Shown here: piece after piece, positions 9,448 to 21,640 of the stretch
How the letters are laid out: each line of letters begins with the position of its first letter
How positions within the stretch are numbered: position 1 is the first letter of the stretch
Assembly: GCA_030374765.1 (NCBI GenBank)
Contig: JARGXX010000092.1
Location: forward strand, 1,951,001 to 2,015,000
DNA: 64,000 nucleotides
Direction of reading: 5' to 3'
Origin: Agarophyton chilense
Taxonomy: Eukaryota > Rhodophyta > Florideophyceae > Gracilariales > Gracilariaceae
Program-made: the position numbers and the translations under genes
Notes under the pieces: model-generated
Told to the model about the DNA's origin: nothing
What the model saw: only the letters and a program-made list of their open reading frames with translations
Database searches by the model: none

Positions 9448-12400
9448 ACGGCGCCCGAGGCATCCAAGCCTTGCTCCACGGTCAAAATCCTTTCAAGGAA
9501 AGAGGCCGTCAGTGAGGTGAACTCGGAACACTTTAGTGTTCTGCGTCGTCCGTGGAAACCTGTTTCCCATAACCGGTTCCCGGATAAAGTTCTGGTGATG
9601 GCCAAGAGAAACTACAAGGTCTATGCTTACCTTGGCCTTTCACCCCAGTTTATGGTGCGACACCTTACCGTCTTAGACACCGGTGCCGGTCCGAACTTTA
9701 TCGTGGAGGAAGTGTTACCGCCTGCTTTGCAGTCTCCGATTCGGCCCTACCACGTCCCGGGGGTCGCTGACGCGAACAACAAACCGTTAGATACGGTGGG
9801 TTTCATAGAACTGGTAGTCCGCGTTGGCACTCGCGTGGTGAAACTCGACTTCGTCGTATCTCGGAAATTAGCCGCCCCAGTCATCTTGGGTTGCGACTTT
9901 TGCGACCGCTTCGTCGAAGCAATCTTCCCCCGTCAACGGCATGTCGAGATGGAGGATGGATCGTCCACTCCGATCGTTCGTCGTCCGCTTAGGCGTGCCA
10001 CGAAAAAGCATGTCCCGCTACCGGCAGCACAGGAACCTGGACCGGATAGCCGTGAATATAATAACCTCTGCGTCGCAGTGTCGTTGTGCGTCCCGCCTGA
10101 GTCCCAAATGATGGTGAAAGAAACCTCCCGTCAACACGGAGTCCGGGTCTTGCAACCATTGTCGTCACTGTTTGACAGGCACAGCCTCGCAATTGCGAAT
10201 GGAATCGTCCATGTGGAGCCAAACTAACCGCTTCACGTGCTGATCGCCAATCTAGGGACTGTACTATAGTATCTGGTGAAGAACCAAGTGATAGGGTCCG
10301 TCATGCCGCAACCCATCGCTATAGTGCCGACAAAGCTGTCCGAAGCTGACGTTCTCGGACTCGTTCACTCTAAGGAGGGGGAAAGCGTGGAACCCGTTTC
10401 ATCTCCGGTACCCGGAGTTCAACCTGTAACATCAGGGACGAAGCCCGTTTCAACGAGTGGTGACCGCCCCGATCCAGTCCAAGAACTCGAGGACCTAGAT
10501 CTCAGCCACGTCCCAGAGTCATACCGCCATCGATTGCGAGAACGTTTTAGGGAATTCACCACTATGGGGGACGGCTCCCTTGGTGAGATTGACACTACGG
10601 AACACCGGATGGATTTGCTACCGGACACCCGACCCATCTCTCAGCACCCATACCGTGCCGGACCCGCCGCACGCGCGGAGGAAAAGGCACAAGTGGATAA
10701 AATGCTTCGAGCAGGACTCATTGAACCGGTCCAGTCGCCGTGAGCTTCTCCAGTAGTACTGGCTCCAAAGCAGGATGGTTCCTGGAGGTTTTGCGTCGAC
10801 TGCCGTCGGATGAATACCGTCACCGTCAAGGACGTGTATCCAATCACAAGAATGGACGAGTACATTGACTCGCTGGGAATCGCCACCGTCTTTACAACCC
10901 TAAACGCCAATCGGGGATACTGGCAAGTTCCGGTAAGGAAGCAAGACCAGGATAAAACCGCTTTCGCGTGTCACTCCGATCTCTACCGTTTCAAACGGAT
11001 GCCTTTTGGTCTTACCAACGCCCCCGCTACTTTCCAGCGAGCCATCGACATCCTTTTGGCCCGCTTCAAATGGCGTACCTGCCTGGAATACCTCGATGAC
11101 ACAATCGTCTTCTCAGATAATCTGGACAAACATCTCAGTCATGTGAGGGATATCATGACCACGCTTCGAGATGAGGGTGTCACTCTTAAGTTGAGGAAAT
11201 GTGACTTCTTCACGGACACCGTGAAGTATCTCGCCCATGTTATCCGTGCAGGAGGTGTAACAATCGAGGAGACTCGTGTTATGTCACTCAAAGAGGCTAA
11301 AGAACCGCGGACGTAAACCGAGCTTCGTTCCTTTCTGAGACTCGCAAACGTCTACCGACGATTCATCCCGCACTTTGCGGACAAAGGTGCACCGTTAAAC
11401 GCGCTTTTGCGGAAAGGCCAACCACCAAAACTGGACCCCTTAAGCCCCGTTCAAACGGAATCTTTCAACTTTCTTAAGGATTCTGTCGTCTCTGCCCCGA
11501 TCCTCTCGTTACCCAAGCCTGGAAGGCCCTTCACCGTAGATACGGACGCCAGCGACTACCAAGTAGGTTGTGCACTGTTTCAAACTGCACCCAATGGGGA
11601 AAGACGCTCCGTAGGGTACTGGTACCGATCGCTAAACGTCCACGAGAAGAATTACTCCGTCTCGGAGAAGGAATGCCTTGCCGTAGTGTGGGCATTACAA
11701 ACGTTGCGCCCCTATCTCATGGGTAATCATTTCACCGTTTTTACGGACCACGCATCACTTCGATGGCTACTCTCCATCTCGGAGCCTTCAGGCCGCTTGA
11801 TGCGTTGGCGTCTCCGTCTAGCAGAATTTGACTTCGACGTGCAGTACCGAAAAGGATCGTGCAACACCTAAGCCGATGCTCTCTCCCGCCTGGTCACTAC
11901 TGGCGAACCACTACCCGTCAAAGACGATGAGATACCCTGCTTTGCAGTGATTGGCGACGACGCTACCATCGAGGACGAGGAACGAGACACGGACTCTTCA
12001 GATTCCGGTTCCGAATTGGACGACTTTCTTCTCTCGGAAGATTCCGAGAAACCCTTACCAGGGAACTTCGTGCCTATTACTCCAGAGGAGATGATACGGG
12101 AGCAATTCGCTGACCCTTCTGCGCGAAGGTCCGCGCTCAACTCAATGGAGGAGGTACTCTCCCCTTTCAGGTGAATGACGCCGGATACCTTGTACGGACC
12201 GTCGGATCGCACCCACAAATCGTGGCACTACATAATCTCCAGTCAAGAGTCTTGCGGTTGTCGCACTACTCCAAACTGAGTGGCCACTTCGGGGGACGGA
12301 AAAGTTACCTCACCCTACGCCGGAACTTCTATTGGCCTGCCACGGCAGTGGACTGCTACGCAACGGCGCGGTTTTGTATCGCTTGCGCTCGGAAACGTGT

Positions 12401-14383
12401 CAAGCTCCGCCGTCACGCGACGAGCTTGAAGCTGTTTCCAGCTCACGCTCCATTGGAGTTTGTGGCCATCGATATACTCGGTCCCTTCCTTACCACTAAG
12501 CGGAATTACAAGTTCTTTCTCGTAATTACGGATCGCTTCTCAAAGCTGGTCCGGACTATACCGTTACGGAAGATCTCCTCTATGAGCATGGCTCAAGCCT
12601 TCGTCCTACACTGGGTCTTCGTCTACGGTCCACCGGTCAACCTCCTCTTCGATAACGGGAGACAGTTCGCCTCTCGTTTCTTCGAGGATGTATGTGGCAT
12701 CTTGGACATTAAGCACCTGTTCACGACCACTCACCACCCCCAAACTAATGGCCAGGTCGAACAGTTCAACCGGACATTACTTGCGACACTCCGTTCATAC
12801 GTTGCAGACCACCCCAAAGATTGGGACTTGTTCACTGATGCGCTCACCTTTGCATACAATATGCAGGTGCACAGGACAACTGGATCAACTCCCTTCGAGT
12901 TGGTACTGTCCCGTACCCCACCGCCCGTGGCGCTGGAACCACAGCCCACGCTGGGTACCTTTCCTTCACCAACTGCTTTCCGCGAAGCGTGGAATACTTG
13001 GCTCACGAAGCTCTTTCCCGCCGCAGGGCGTTCAATGGGCCGAGCCCAGGCCGCTTACAAGCGTGACTTTGATACCAAAGCTCCTCGCTCGCCGCCACGT
13101 CTCGCCCCAGACGGTTATGTATTCATCCGCAAGGAGTATTGGAACCCAGAGAAGGAGAAACGCCACAAGCTGTCACCCGTTGCCGACGGCAACTTTCGGG
13201 TTATTTCGGTGGCTCCCGACACTGTCGTTGTTGACCTCGCTGGTAATCACGAACGCATCTCCCGCGATCGCGTGGTATCGGCTCCTCCGCCGTTAACCCC
13301 CCAACCTACTCGTGTTACTGCTCCCGTCGAAACGGATTCCTCGACCCCCTTACCCCATGTCCACCCGCGTCCCTACGCCTTACCACACCCATCTCGGGTT
13401 TTGTCTGACCTTCCGCTACCCGCGGCGCCCAACCCGCAAGGAATCGTGTCGCGCATTCGTCGCTCCCCCCCGGTCCACCTGACAGACAACAAACCCGGTG
13501 CATCGTCTAAGGAGGGGGAGGCGCCCGACAGCCGTCGTAATCCGGTCGATACCGTCGCTGGAAACGCTGCACCGTCGCGTGTCATTCTTCGCCCATCAGG
13601 GGTGCCTGACACCGACGTCCTGCACGACTCGACGCAGCTGCTGATAACGCCACCAACACTCGCCGAGGTGTCACCACACGTGCAACACGGAATGCAAATG
13701 CGCTCGACGCACCGCAGCCTGATACAGTACGAGTGGACGACGCACCGCCAAATACCCCGCACAGGGAGGCGGATACATCTACGGCGCCGACGCCGGACAG
13801 CCAGCCATTGGAACCCTCACGTGACTACACGGAACCTCTCCGTGGGACAGAGAGGTGCGACAATGCGCCACCGCCCCAGCGAATCTCACCGCCGAAGCGA
13901 GCTTCACCACGCCGATTAGCAGAACGACCACCCGGGTTACCCGCCGGTGTGGGCCGTCCAACCGGAGTGGGAAACGCCGAAGCAAACCAGGTACTTGGGG
14001 AAGATGAACCGCCGAAGTCGGGTAGACATTCCACTCAACCGAGGACTGCCTTGCGCGTTACACGGTCCGACCGGAGCGAAGCCGCCCAACGCGTGATCAC
14101 TCCGGTACTCCCAGGCTCAGGACGGGTACCACCCGGAAATAGCGACACCGTCATACGGGATGGCCGGGAAGTGTACCGACAAGAGTTCGTGGTCGGACGG
14201 ATTTTGGAGCAATCCTACCACCCAAAGGGGTATATCCAATACTTGGTCCGTTGGTAAGAGTACGGCCCCGAATGGGATTGAGACGAACCGATAGAGCACC
14301 TACCTCGGTCAAAGGTGGTACAGTATCATCGTCGTACTGTCACGGCTTTGCCGGCTACCACAGACCGAGCCCAAGTGGGATAA
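9448..14383 (+). pseudogene. pol: Pol polyprotein of element A, broken
   Basis: Pol supplies the replication enzymes. Protease has an intact VLDTGAGPN (near 9670). RT has ITRMDEYIDSLG, FKRMPFGLTNAPATF and the YLDD active site (near 11090). RNase H has DTDASDYQVGCA, the EKE glutamate and TDHASLRWLL. Integrase (12171-13300) is open, with a complete His2Cys2 site (SHYSKLSGHFGG with CIACARKR) and the D, D, E core residues (VAIDILGPF, FDNGRQF, TNGQVEQFN). A GPY-like module is at KLSPVADGNFRVI. A chromodomain lies at about 14183-14337 (EFVVGRILEQ, YLVRW, GPEWD, DEPIEHLP). Lesions: stops at 10225, 10267, 10741, 11314, 11869, 14255 and 14279, and frameshifts near 12165 and 13700. Several stops replace Gln or Trp conserved in relatives. 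Confidence 0.93.
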
Positions 14384-14595
14384 GAAGAAACCCGATGGGG
14401 ATCAAGGAACAGAAGATCTGGATAAGGATCCTTGGAAGAAGGAGAAGATGCACAGAAGATCTGGAGAAGGACACTCAGAAGAAGTGGAAAAGAAGAAAGA
14501 AAACAAATACGTCATAGACGGAAGCAGTTTACTATTTTCGAAGTTGCTGTACACACTACCGCACAGCGGGATATACTAACCAAGATCCCAAGGGA
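14384..14595. other. Purine-rich tract between pol and the antisense gene of A
   Basis: The short gap between the two convergent genes is strongly A/G-rich on the plus strand (14385-14525). It holds two copies of CAGAAGATCTGGA (near 14411 and 14453). Similar A/G-rich stretches sit at the same junction in E (about 59236-59335) and C (about 37640-37790). It could be a second polypurine primer site or a terminator region; the sequence alone does not decide. Confidence 0.55.
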
Positions 14596-16259
14596 TCAGT
14601 TGGAAGAACCCGGATTACCGTGCGCACCAGCCGAATCGCTAGCGGAGTTACTCCCGCCGGCCAGGCGTGCCACGAGGGCGTCTCTCGTCTTATCGATGTA
14701 GCCACTAGCCTCTTGCGCGTTCAGTCCGACACCCTGAAAGAACTGGGATATCACGGCCGCCTCTGGGCGTACGGGAACCTCGATAACTTCCGGTTCGTCC
14801 GGCAACGCCGCCGCCGCTGGATCGACCACTGCACCTGCTTGAGTCGCTCCCTGCGCCAGCTGCGCCGTAGTATCGGCACCATCGGGGTCTCCCACGTCTT
14901 CCATGACCTCATCGCCACGGCATTCGCCCTCCTCCTCCGGGAGATCATCACCGCCATAGGCGTAGTAGAAGTCATCCGAGTTGGCAAACCCCACGGGGTG
15001 CCCGTATGGTATGCCTCGCGGAGCCATCCGGAGTGCCAACGCCTCCCCCTTGGAGATCTCTTGCTGCTCCCATGGGTTAAAAAAGATGAAATCTCCCGCC
15101 AACTGTGTGCGACGCCCCGGAGACCGACCAGCCACACTGGCTTTTTGACCACGGTCGCTCTGCGGGACAGGCACGACAGCCCAGTCGACACGCCCAACGA
15201 TGTCGATGAGCTTCTGAGCTTCATCAGCGTTATTGACACATCCAAGAGGGAGTTGAAGGTCCAGCTGCCGGATGTAACCACGCAAACGCGGAGGAAGATA
15301 CCACAGTCGATACTGGTCGTAGGGTTCCCACAAGATGTACGACGCGGCGCGGACTCCCCATTTTGTTAGGACCACGGACCATAAGCCGGAGTGCGGATCC
15401 TCGATGAGGTACGAGCCCATATAGTAGACGACTGGAGGTAACTCCACATAACATCCCCGGCACACCTCGACGGAGGACCACCACCCAGGCAGGGGAACGT
15501 ACCGCCCAAACTGATAGAAGGGACTAATCCGGTTTATCTCCGTGTTCTGATAAGGGAAAAAGAACCCAAAGCGGGATCTGCCCCGACGCTCCTCGCGGAT
15601 GAAGTTCTGTAACCACCGATATCGGTACTCACGACGAAGGTGGCGGAACTCGACACGAATGATCGGACGGACCCAGCAGATCGCTTCTTGACGCGCTCGC
15701 GGTTGACCGCGCCATGCGTAAGTTTCCAACGCCGCAAGGCGGTCACAATAGCCGATCTCACCCTGAGTCCGGTACATGCGTAGGTCTAAGTCGAATTCGT
15801 TGGGGATGGGGTATTGAAAGTTTGCCAGGTTGATCTGTGAATAGCCGATGCGGACGAATACGCAATGCGCCCCCTCCGCCGACTCGCGCCTCCGCCGCAG
15901 AATCGCGTAAACGGGAACCGCCACCCGGCGTCGCCAATCCCACGAGGTGGTGATCAAAGCTGGCAGCTCGCCTGGGAGACGTGCATTGCCATCAGCATAC
16001 GACGCCACGAGTTCTTCGTCGAAGACCGCTGTCGGAGGGAACCACGGAGCTCTCCGGAGAATTGCCGCATGTTGACGCGGGTTCAACCCGACGAGTTCGT
16101 CGTAAGTGGGCCAGGTGTCCTCCGCAGGAGTGATGTGGCTTGAAGCTTCAACGGGACCCAGGGATCGGCCCGGCGTGGTTGACGAGGCACTCCCCTGCGG
16201 AAGGGGAGCCGAATTAAACCGGAGAAGTAACCCCGGCGGGGATTGTTACCACCATTCAT
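14596..16259 (-). CDS. Antisense accessory protein of element A (conserved, unknown function)
   Basis: A reading frame on the opposite strand to gag-pol, open without a stop from 16245 to 14596 (about 550 codons). The likely ATG is at 16259 (MNGGNNPRRG), joined by one frameshift near 16230. The homologous frames in E and B share many blocks: RAPWFPP; YYMGSYLIEDPHSGLWSVV; AASYILWEPYDQYR; YIRQLDLQL; VGRVDWAVVPV; PGRRTQLAGDFIFFNPWE. An acidic stretch (DDLPEEEGECRGDEVMED) and a short helical tail (FFQGVGLNAQEASGYI) end the protein. It is rich in Trp, Tyr and Arg, with no signal peptide or membrane segment seen. I do not recognise the family. Antisense frames at this position are known in some plant Gypsy elements (for example Grande and RIRE2), also without established function. 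Confidence 0.8.
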
Positions 16260-16485
16260 TAAGAATACTGGTCGCCGAGGTATCGGAATGTGTTCGCTGG
16301 AAGTTGGTATACGATGCAGAAAAACGCTCGAAGTTCGAGGAGTGGTTACCGCGTTGGTGCATTTGTCGTTCGGTTGTGCAGCTCTGCCTTCGACAGTCGA
16401 GTGGTCGCTGGACACGTTACGCGGCTCGCTTTTATTCTGGCTGGACCGTTGCCTCCCCGCCATGTCGACGGCATGTTCGTCACCT

Positions 16486-16498
16486 AAGGATGGGGATA
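16486..16498 (+). promoter_or_regulatory. Polypurine tract of A
   Basis: AAGGATGGGGATA directly precedes the 3' LTR, where plus-strand DNA synthesis is normally primed. Confidence 0.7.
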
Positions 16499-17387
16499 TG
16501 AAGGGCAATACCGTTCAAGGGGGTTTCTTCCCAGGACTTAGAGATTTCGCTCGCTTGAGGACTAGCTTGGTCTATGACAAGCTATACCACTATTGCGTGC
16601 CGACGGCCGGTTAGGACCGGAGGTGCACACTGGTGGAATACGTGGACTGCACGGATGCCGACGCTCGAGTGCGAGGCGTGCCACACGTGGCCCAGATTCA
16701 ACCTAACGGTTAGTATTATTTAGTAATTTTCAGTATTTATTTAGCTACGCTATCGCTATTTAGTGTCTATTTTTCGGGCGCCCGCCCACTGTCAGGGGCC
16801 GCGCGCCACACTACTTAGGAGGTTGAGCACTGCTCCCCAGTAAACACCGTCTTGGGAGATCCCAAGGAGGGAGTCTTGGCTCTGAAGTCTTCGCCTTTGG
16901 CGTGTCTTCACCGCATACTGCGTGAGCGCCCGTCGCACGTTAGTTCATCCACCCTTCTGTCGACCAGAGTGCTTCCACCACCGTGGGTTCATATTTAAAT
17001 CGCCAACACTTCTCGTAGTCTGGCCCGTGTATAGGGTTTCGCCCCCGTTTTCCTCTTGTTCTCCTTTTTGGCTCTCGTGAGTGGCCGCCCCACTCACCCC
17101 GCTCTTCCACCTCGTACGAGTGTTTCCTCGCTCCTTTTCCGACAATCGCCGTGGTACCGCTCCGCCTAGGATTGGTCACACCCCGGACTGTGCCGTGCTC
17201 ACCTAAACACTCTAGATATATCCCGCCAGATTGGCCTTGATCTTACACCCGACTCCGTCGTGCCTTTCCAGAGTGGCTCTGTTGCTGTGCTCTGATGGGA
17301 CGCGTCTCCTCCGCCTGAGGCGTTTCTCTCAAGAGAGAAAGATCCCGGACATCTTTATGGTGTTTCCGCTCCAAGCGTTGTCCTACA
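16499..17387 (+). repeat. 3' LTR of element A
   Basis: It is 889 bp, the same length as the 5' LTR, with about 50 substitutions. The exact duplication AGATC follows at 17388-17392. Confidence 0.95.
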
Positions 17388-17392
17388 AGATC

Positions 17393-18584
17393 CACTTGCA
17401 ACCGCTCGGACGAATAACTACTCCACAACCAATTGTTTCGTGTCTTTGAGAATTCTATGGTCTTTAAAGTTTTCAATTCAGTCTAATGGGGGTCATAAAG
17501 CTTGTGTTTTAATGCTCTGATATATGAAGCTCCACACAGATGCTCGTTATTTTCCTTTCACGAGGGGAACCAAGATGGAAAGCCATTTCAAGAACTACAC
17601 AACCGAGTCGGGTGTAAGACACAGATCAGCTTTTCAGTTCTCTCACAACAAGGTAGGGTAGATGGGCTGTCAGTAAAAAGTTGTGTATTTGACCTTCAAA
17701 GACGCGGTAAATCGAGGGTACTGAAAAACGCGGCGATGCTGGTGCGAGTAACCAGTGCCAGAAGACCACTCTGAGAGAAATGGGAAAAGAAATAGTGTCT
17801 ACGACGGTAGAGAAAATAGTAAAAACCGGGAGAAGTCTTTATTAAAGTCGAAACCACATTAATTGGTAATTCACTTCCAATATTGGTACTCATTGAATGT
17901 GCAGGGTGACTAGAGCACTCGTAGGCAACTCACTATTTCTCCAAGAAAGAGTAGAATAGTCGGTGAAGGCGTTGAGGAATAATGCCAAAAACCCTGGTTG
18001 GGTGAGCTAAACTGGGCGCAACTGCAAAGTTGCCGGTGCTTTAAGTATAATCGCTCTCCAAAAATAATTATCATGTTTTATTTTAATGTAATTCATAATA
18101 AATTGCCAACCTCCAACATTTTTTCCGTGTCCCCATGTGTCCAATTGAACTCGGTGATCATCAACACTACTCATATATCGTCTGCAAGACCAAACATTTC
18201 CGAAAATGACTTGAGTATAAAAATCCCCTCAAGAGGGTGTAGGACTTCATATCTTCATTCTTAGGCGAGTGCCTTTGCTCAAAATTGGAGAAGCGATGAC
18301 GGAAAATGAGCTCAAGATCATGCTTTCATCCGGCTATTCGGAAAATTCCTCTACGCCATAAGAATCACTTCCTGACTTTATAGCGACTCAACTTCCTGCG
18401 AGGGAAAACTGTCAGAGAAGCCGTTTTCTTCTCGACATACCTTCCCTATCAAGACCAATCCGAATGAGATTTCCAAGCAACCGGAACACCCCGCACACGG
18501 GTTCTCAACCAGAATTTTGTTGGTACTGCTCCCGCCAAGCGAGAAAAATCGACCTAGGGCGCCTGTCCAGGGGAAAATCTTATA
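17393..18584. other. No recognised gene (right flank of element A)
   Basis: Short frames only, A/T-richer than element A. It continues the locus seen at 5121-6274. Nothing here could be assigned to a known family. Confidence 0.5.
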
Positions 18585-19080
18585 GCATCTGCTCTTTTGG
18601 AAGGAGCAGACAACATCGAAAGAATTCGGACTTCCGATGTGTTGCGTTCGGCTAAGAAAAGAGAAGTGGCAAAGCTACAACACCAGCGGTCACGAAGTGG
18701 GTTGGAAGGCCACGACTCGCCAGGGAGGTTGAACAGTACACTGTATATTGCGGAGGGAACGTGGTATACGAGGTGGCCCGAGAAGCTGCTATAGGCTGTT
18801 TTTCTACTATAGCTCTTCCGAATCTCCGGTTGAAAAGTTCTAAGCGAAAAACAGAAGACTCATGATACCTATGTTGTATCCTTAATTATGAAGTCGAAAC
18901 ACACCTTTGTTAACTTCTATACTGTGTACCAGAGGGAGGTCCCAAATAGTACGTAAATAATACCCAGTGGTCAGCCACTTCGGAGAAAAACTGTACGGGT
19001 ATTGCCCCTAATAAACGCTAGCTATAAAGGGTGGTAAAGCCTGACACCTGACATCGATCGCAGGACACGTGCTGGATATG
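18585..19080 (-). repeat. Decayed LTR of the X/E family, minus orientation
   Basis: Blocks line up with the plus-strand copy of X's LTR in the same order. These include GGAGCAGACAACATCGAAAG, the GGCCACGACTCGCC block, CTTCCGAATCTCCGGTTGAA and the TTATGAAGTCGAAACACACC block, which match X positions about 3025-3290. Identity is low (perhaps 60-65% by eye). It sits, in opposite orientation, just before the truncated pol of B. Confidence 0.6.
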
Positions 19081-19149
19081 TGCGACAACCGCGTTAGCTT
19101 ATTTCATGCTGCCTCCTGGCATCCCGTGCGAGATTCGGCTTCATATCAA

Positions 19150-21640
19150 AGTGCCGACTATACCACTCATTAATGAAATCTCCACGCAACTTTGCGACTT
19201 AAAAACAAGCGGAATGCCTAAATAGAAGAATGATAAATAGAAATATAATGACTCCATTGCGTGATACTGGTGGCATAACTCTCAAATTGAAGAACTGCGA
19301 TTTCTTCAAAGATACTGTCAACTATGCGAGCCATATAGTTCGTCAAAGACTTGTACCTATTCAGGCAGCTCGAGTTATGGTGCTTAGACAAGCGAAGAAG
19401 CCCCCTACTGAAACATAGATTCGCTCCCTCGTCGGTTTGGTCAATTTCAAGCAACGATTTGCTTCTTACTTCGCTGACACGGCTAAAATTTCAAAAGTAT
19501 TATTGCGCAAAGGTCAACCAGAAACGCTAGAATACTTTACGCCCGCTCATACAGATTCTTTCAACTCTATCAAGAATATGATCACCTCGGCATCGATTTT
19601 TTGATTACCGATATCCGGATTACCGTTCTCCGTGGACACGGACTCTAGCGAATACCTAGTAAGATGTGGTCTGCTAAAGACAAGCACCCATCAAGAACGG
19701 ACACCTACTGGTTACTGGTCGCATTTGCTCAACTTTTACAAATGGAACTAATTCGCATCGGAGAGAGAGTGCCTAGTTGTTCTATGGACAGTAGGAACTC
19801 TTTGCCCGTACCTCATGTGAATGAAATTGACCGTTTACACGTATCATTCCTCATTAAGATGTACTATGAGAATCTCGGAACAGTCAGGTCGCTTCATGCG
19901 TTGGAAATTGCGCCTGGCGAAATATGACTTCGAAATGATCAAAAAGAAGGGCACTTAGAACGCACAAGCGGACCCAATGTCCCGTTTCCAGGGAAAGCTT
20001 TGATCGTGGATGAAAAGGAGATCCCGTGCTTCTCCACAAATGATCAAACATCGGAAAAACCGGACTCAAACGATGAGTTGCTCGTAACAAACGAAGTTGA
20101 CAAACCCTTACTAATTATTATTTCACATGTAACTCTAGAGGAGATAATCAGAGAACAGAAAGTTAGCCGCTTCCGTACGAAAATACGAAATCGTCCGAAC
20201 GGTGGAGCGAAGCGACATCTTGAGATAATCGACAATTGTTACCTCGTAGGAACGGTCAAATGCCTCCCACAACTTGTGGTACCGCATGCTTTTCAGTATA
20301 TAGTTTTGTATCAATCGCAGTACGCTAAGCTCAGTTGACAATCTAGGTAGCGAAAGCTTAACCTTAACTTGAGAAGGAACTGTTATTGGGCAGCCATAGC
20401 GGCGGACTGCTACGAGACCGTGCAGATTAAACCCAATCTCGGGAAGAACTGGGTAAAGCTACGCCCTCATTCAACAAAATTGAAGCTTTTTCCGCCATGA
20501 ATTCCGCTTGAATTCTTCGCAATTGAAATACTCGAACCGCTTCTAACAACCAAACGTGGACACAAGTTCTTACTTTTGTTCACGCATGCTTTCTTTAAAA
20601 GGTTTAAATCGTGTCTTTGTGGCAGATATCCACTTTTAATGTAACGCAAGCGTTCGTAGTCTATAGGGTATTTGTCTAAGGTCCATCGGATACAGTTTTC
20701 TTCGATAACGAGAAACAATTCGCAGTGCGACTCCTCCAGGAAGTGTGTCGCATTCATGACGTCAAGAATCATTTCGAAATAACCTACCACCCCCAATGTA
20801 ATGAGCAAGCTGAGTTGTTCAAACGAACACTGCTCGCTTTTCTCAGTTCAGGCGTTGCAGATCACCCAAAAGATGGAACTTGTGTAAAGACGCTTTGAAG
20901 TTCGCGTAAAACACATAGGTAAATAGAACTATTGGTTTAAATCCAACTGAATTGGGTTTATCGCGTAATCCAACATTTATGGCATTGGAAACCCAGCTTA
21001 CGATGGATTCTTCTTCTTCTGTGAAAGGCAACCTCCATTAATGAAAATCTTAGCTCGTGGCACTATTGCTCATAGCCTGCACGTTCGTGCTTTTGGCAAA
21101 AGCTTGATTTGGACGTTCGCACTCCTGATAAAATACCTCCAATCAAGATGGGCGATCATGTATAAAAAAAGCAAAGTACTGGAACTTGGGCGAGAAGAAG
21201 AGCCCAAAGCTTTCACCCTTGGCGGATGGACCCTATACAGCTATCTCAGTCAAAGACGACATAATCGTTTTGGAAAGAAGCCAGCGCCTACGAGCGGATC
21301 TTCTACGACCACGTAGTCTTCGTACCACCGCCCTCTACCGAGCTACTCAATATGAGAAAAACCCCATTTTAGCAGAAAGCGGGGCATTGGGCACAACTAT
21401 AATGCAAAGACTCTCTGATATACCACAATATACTCGGAAATTGTCTGATTTACCGATGTTATCTGGTGCTGACCAGGGGTTTTTTTTCTTCGCTCACGCC
21501 ACTGGGCGGTTTCTAACCCCGCCGGTGGAGCATTTCGACTACTTCCCATGAGGCTCCGTCCAGGGAAAGAGAGGAGATTTCTAGCTCTCGTCGAGAGATT
21601 GCTACCGACTCGTCGCGTCAAGGTCACCCTAGGTTAGGAT
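19150..21640 (+). pseudogene. pol: B pol: RT, RNase H, integrase remnants
   Basis: RT/connection is recognisable at GGITLKLKNCDFFKDTVNYA (near 19270), followed by a stop and RSLVGLVNF. RNase H fragments follow (a DTDSSEYLV-like run near 19635, and the CLVVLWTVGTLCPYLM-like region near 19775). A pol spacer with TLEEIIREQ lies near 20130. Integrase fragments occur at 20380-20900 and the post-integrase KLSPLADGPYTAISV at about 21200-21250. The order and spacing match A (11140-13330). Stops and frameshifts occur every 50-150 bp, so this is an old dead copy. Confidence 0.8.

Larger units (their letters stand above)
6280..17387 (+). mobile_element. Chromovirus A, full-length Ty3/Gypsy element
   Basis: An 11.1-kb LTR retrotransposon bounded by two 889-bp LTRs and an exact 5-bp target duplication. 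The order is LTR, PBS, gag, pol (protease, RT, RNase H, integrase, chromodomain), a convergent antisense frame, purine tract, LTR. Gag, the integrase half of pol and most of the antisense frame are still open. The protease/RT part has several stops, so the copy is defective. The two LTRs differ at roughly 50 positions by hand count (about 5-6%), so it is not a recent insertion. Confidence 0.95.

Noticed and set aside
10225-14281. Alternative genetic code reading UGA or UAA as sense
   Set aside because: The stops replace different residues (Gln, Trp, Gly, others), and the open frames use normal stops.
14620-15369. Plus-strand 249-codon frame in A
   Set aside because: It is a shadow of the antisense gene, with no homologue in E, C or D on that strand.
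14596-16259. Antisense frame of A as an envelope gene
   Set aside because: It is on the strand opposite to gag-pol, and no signal peptide, transmembrane segment or cleavage site is visible.
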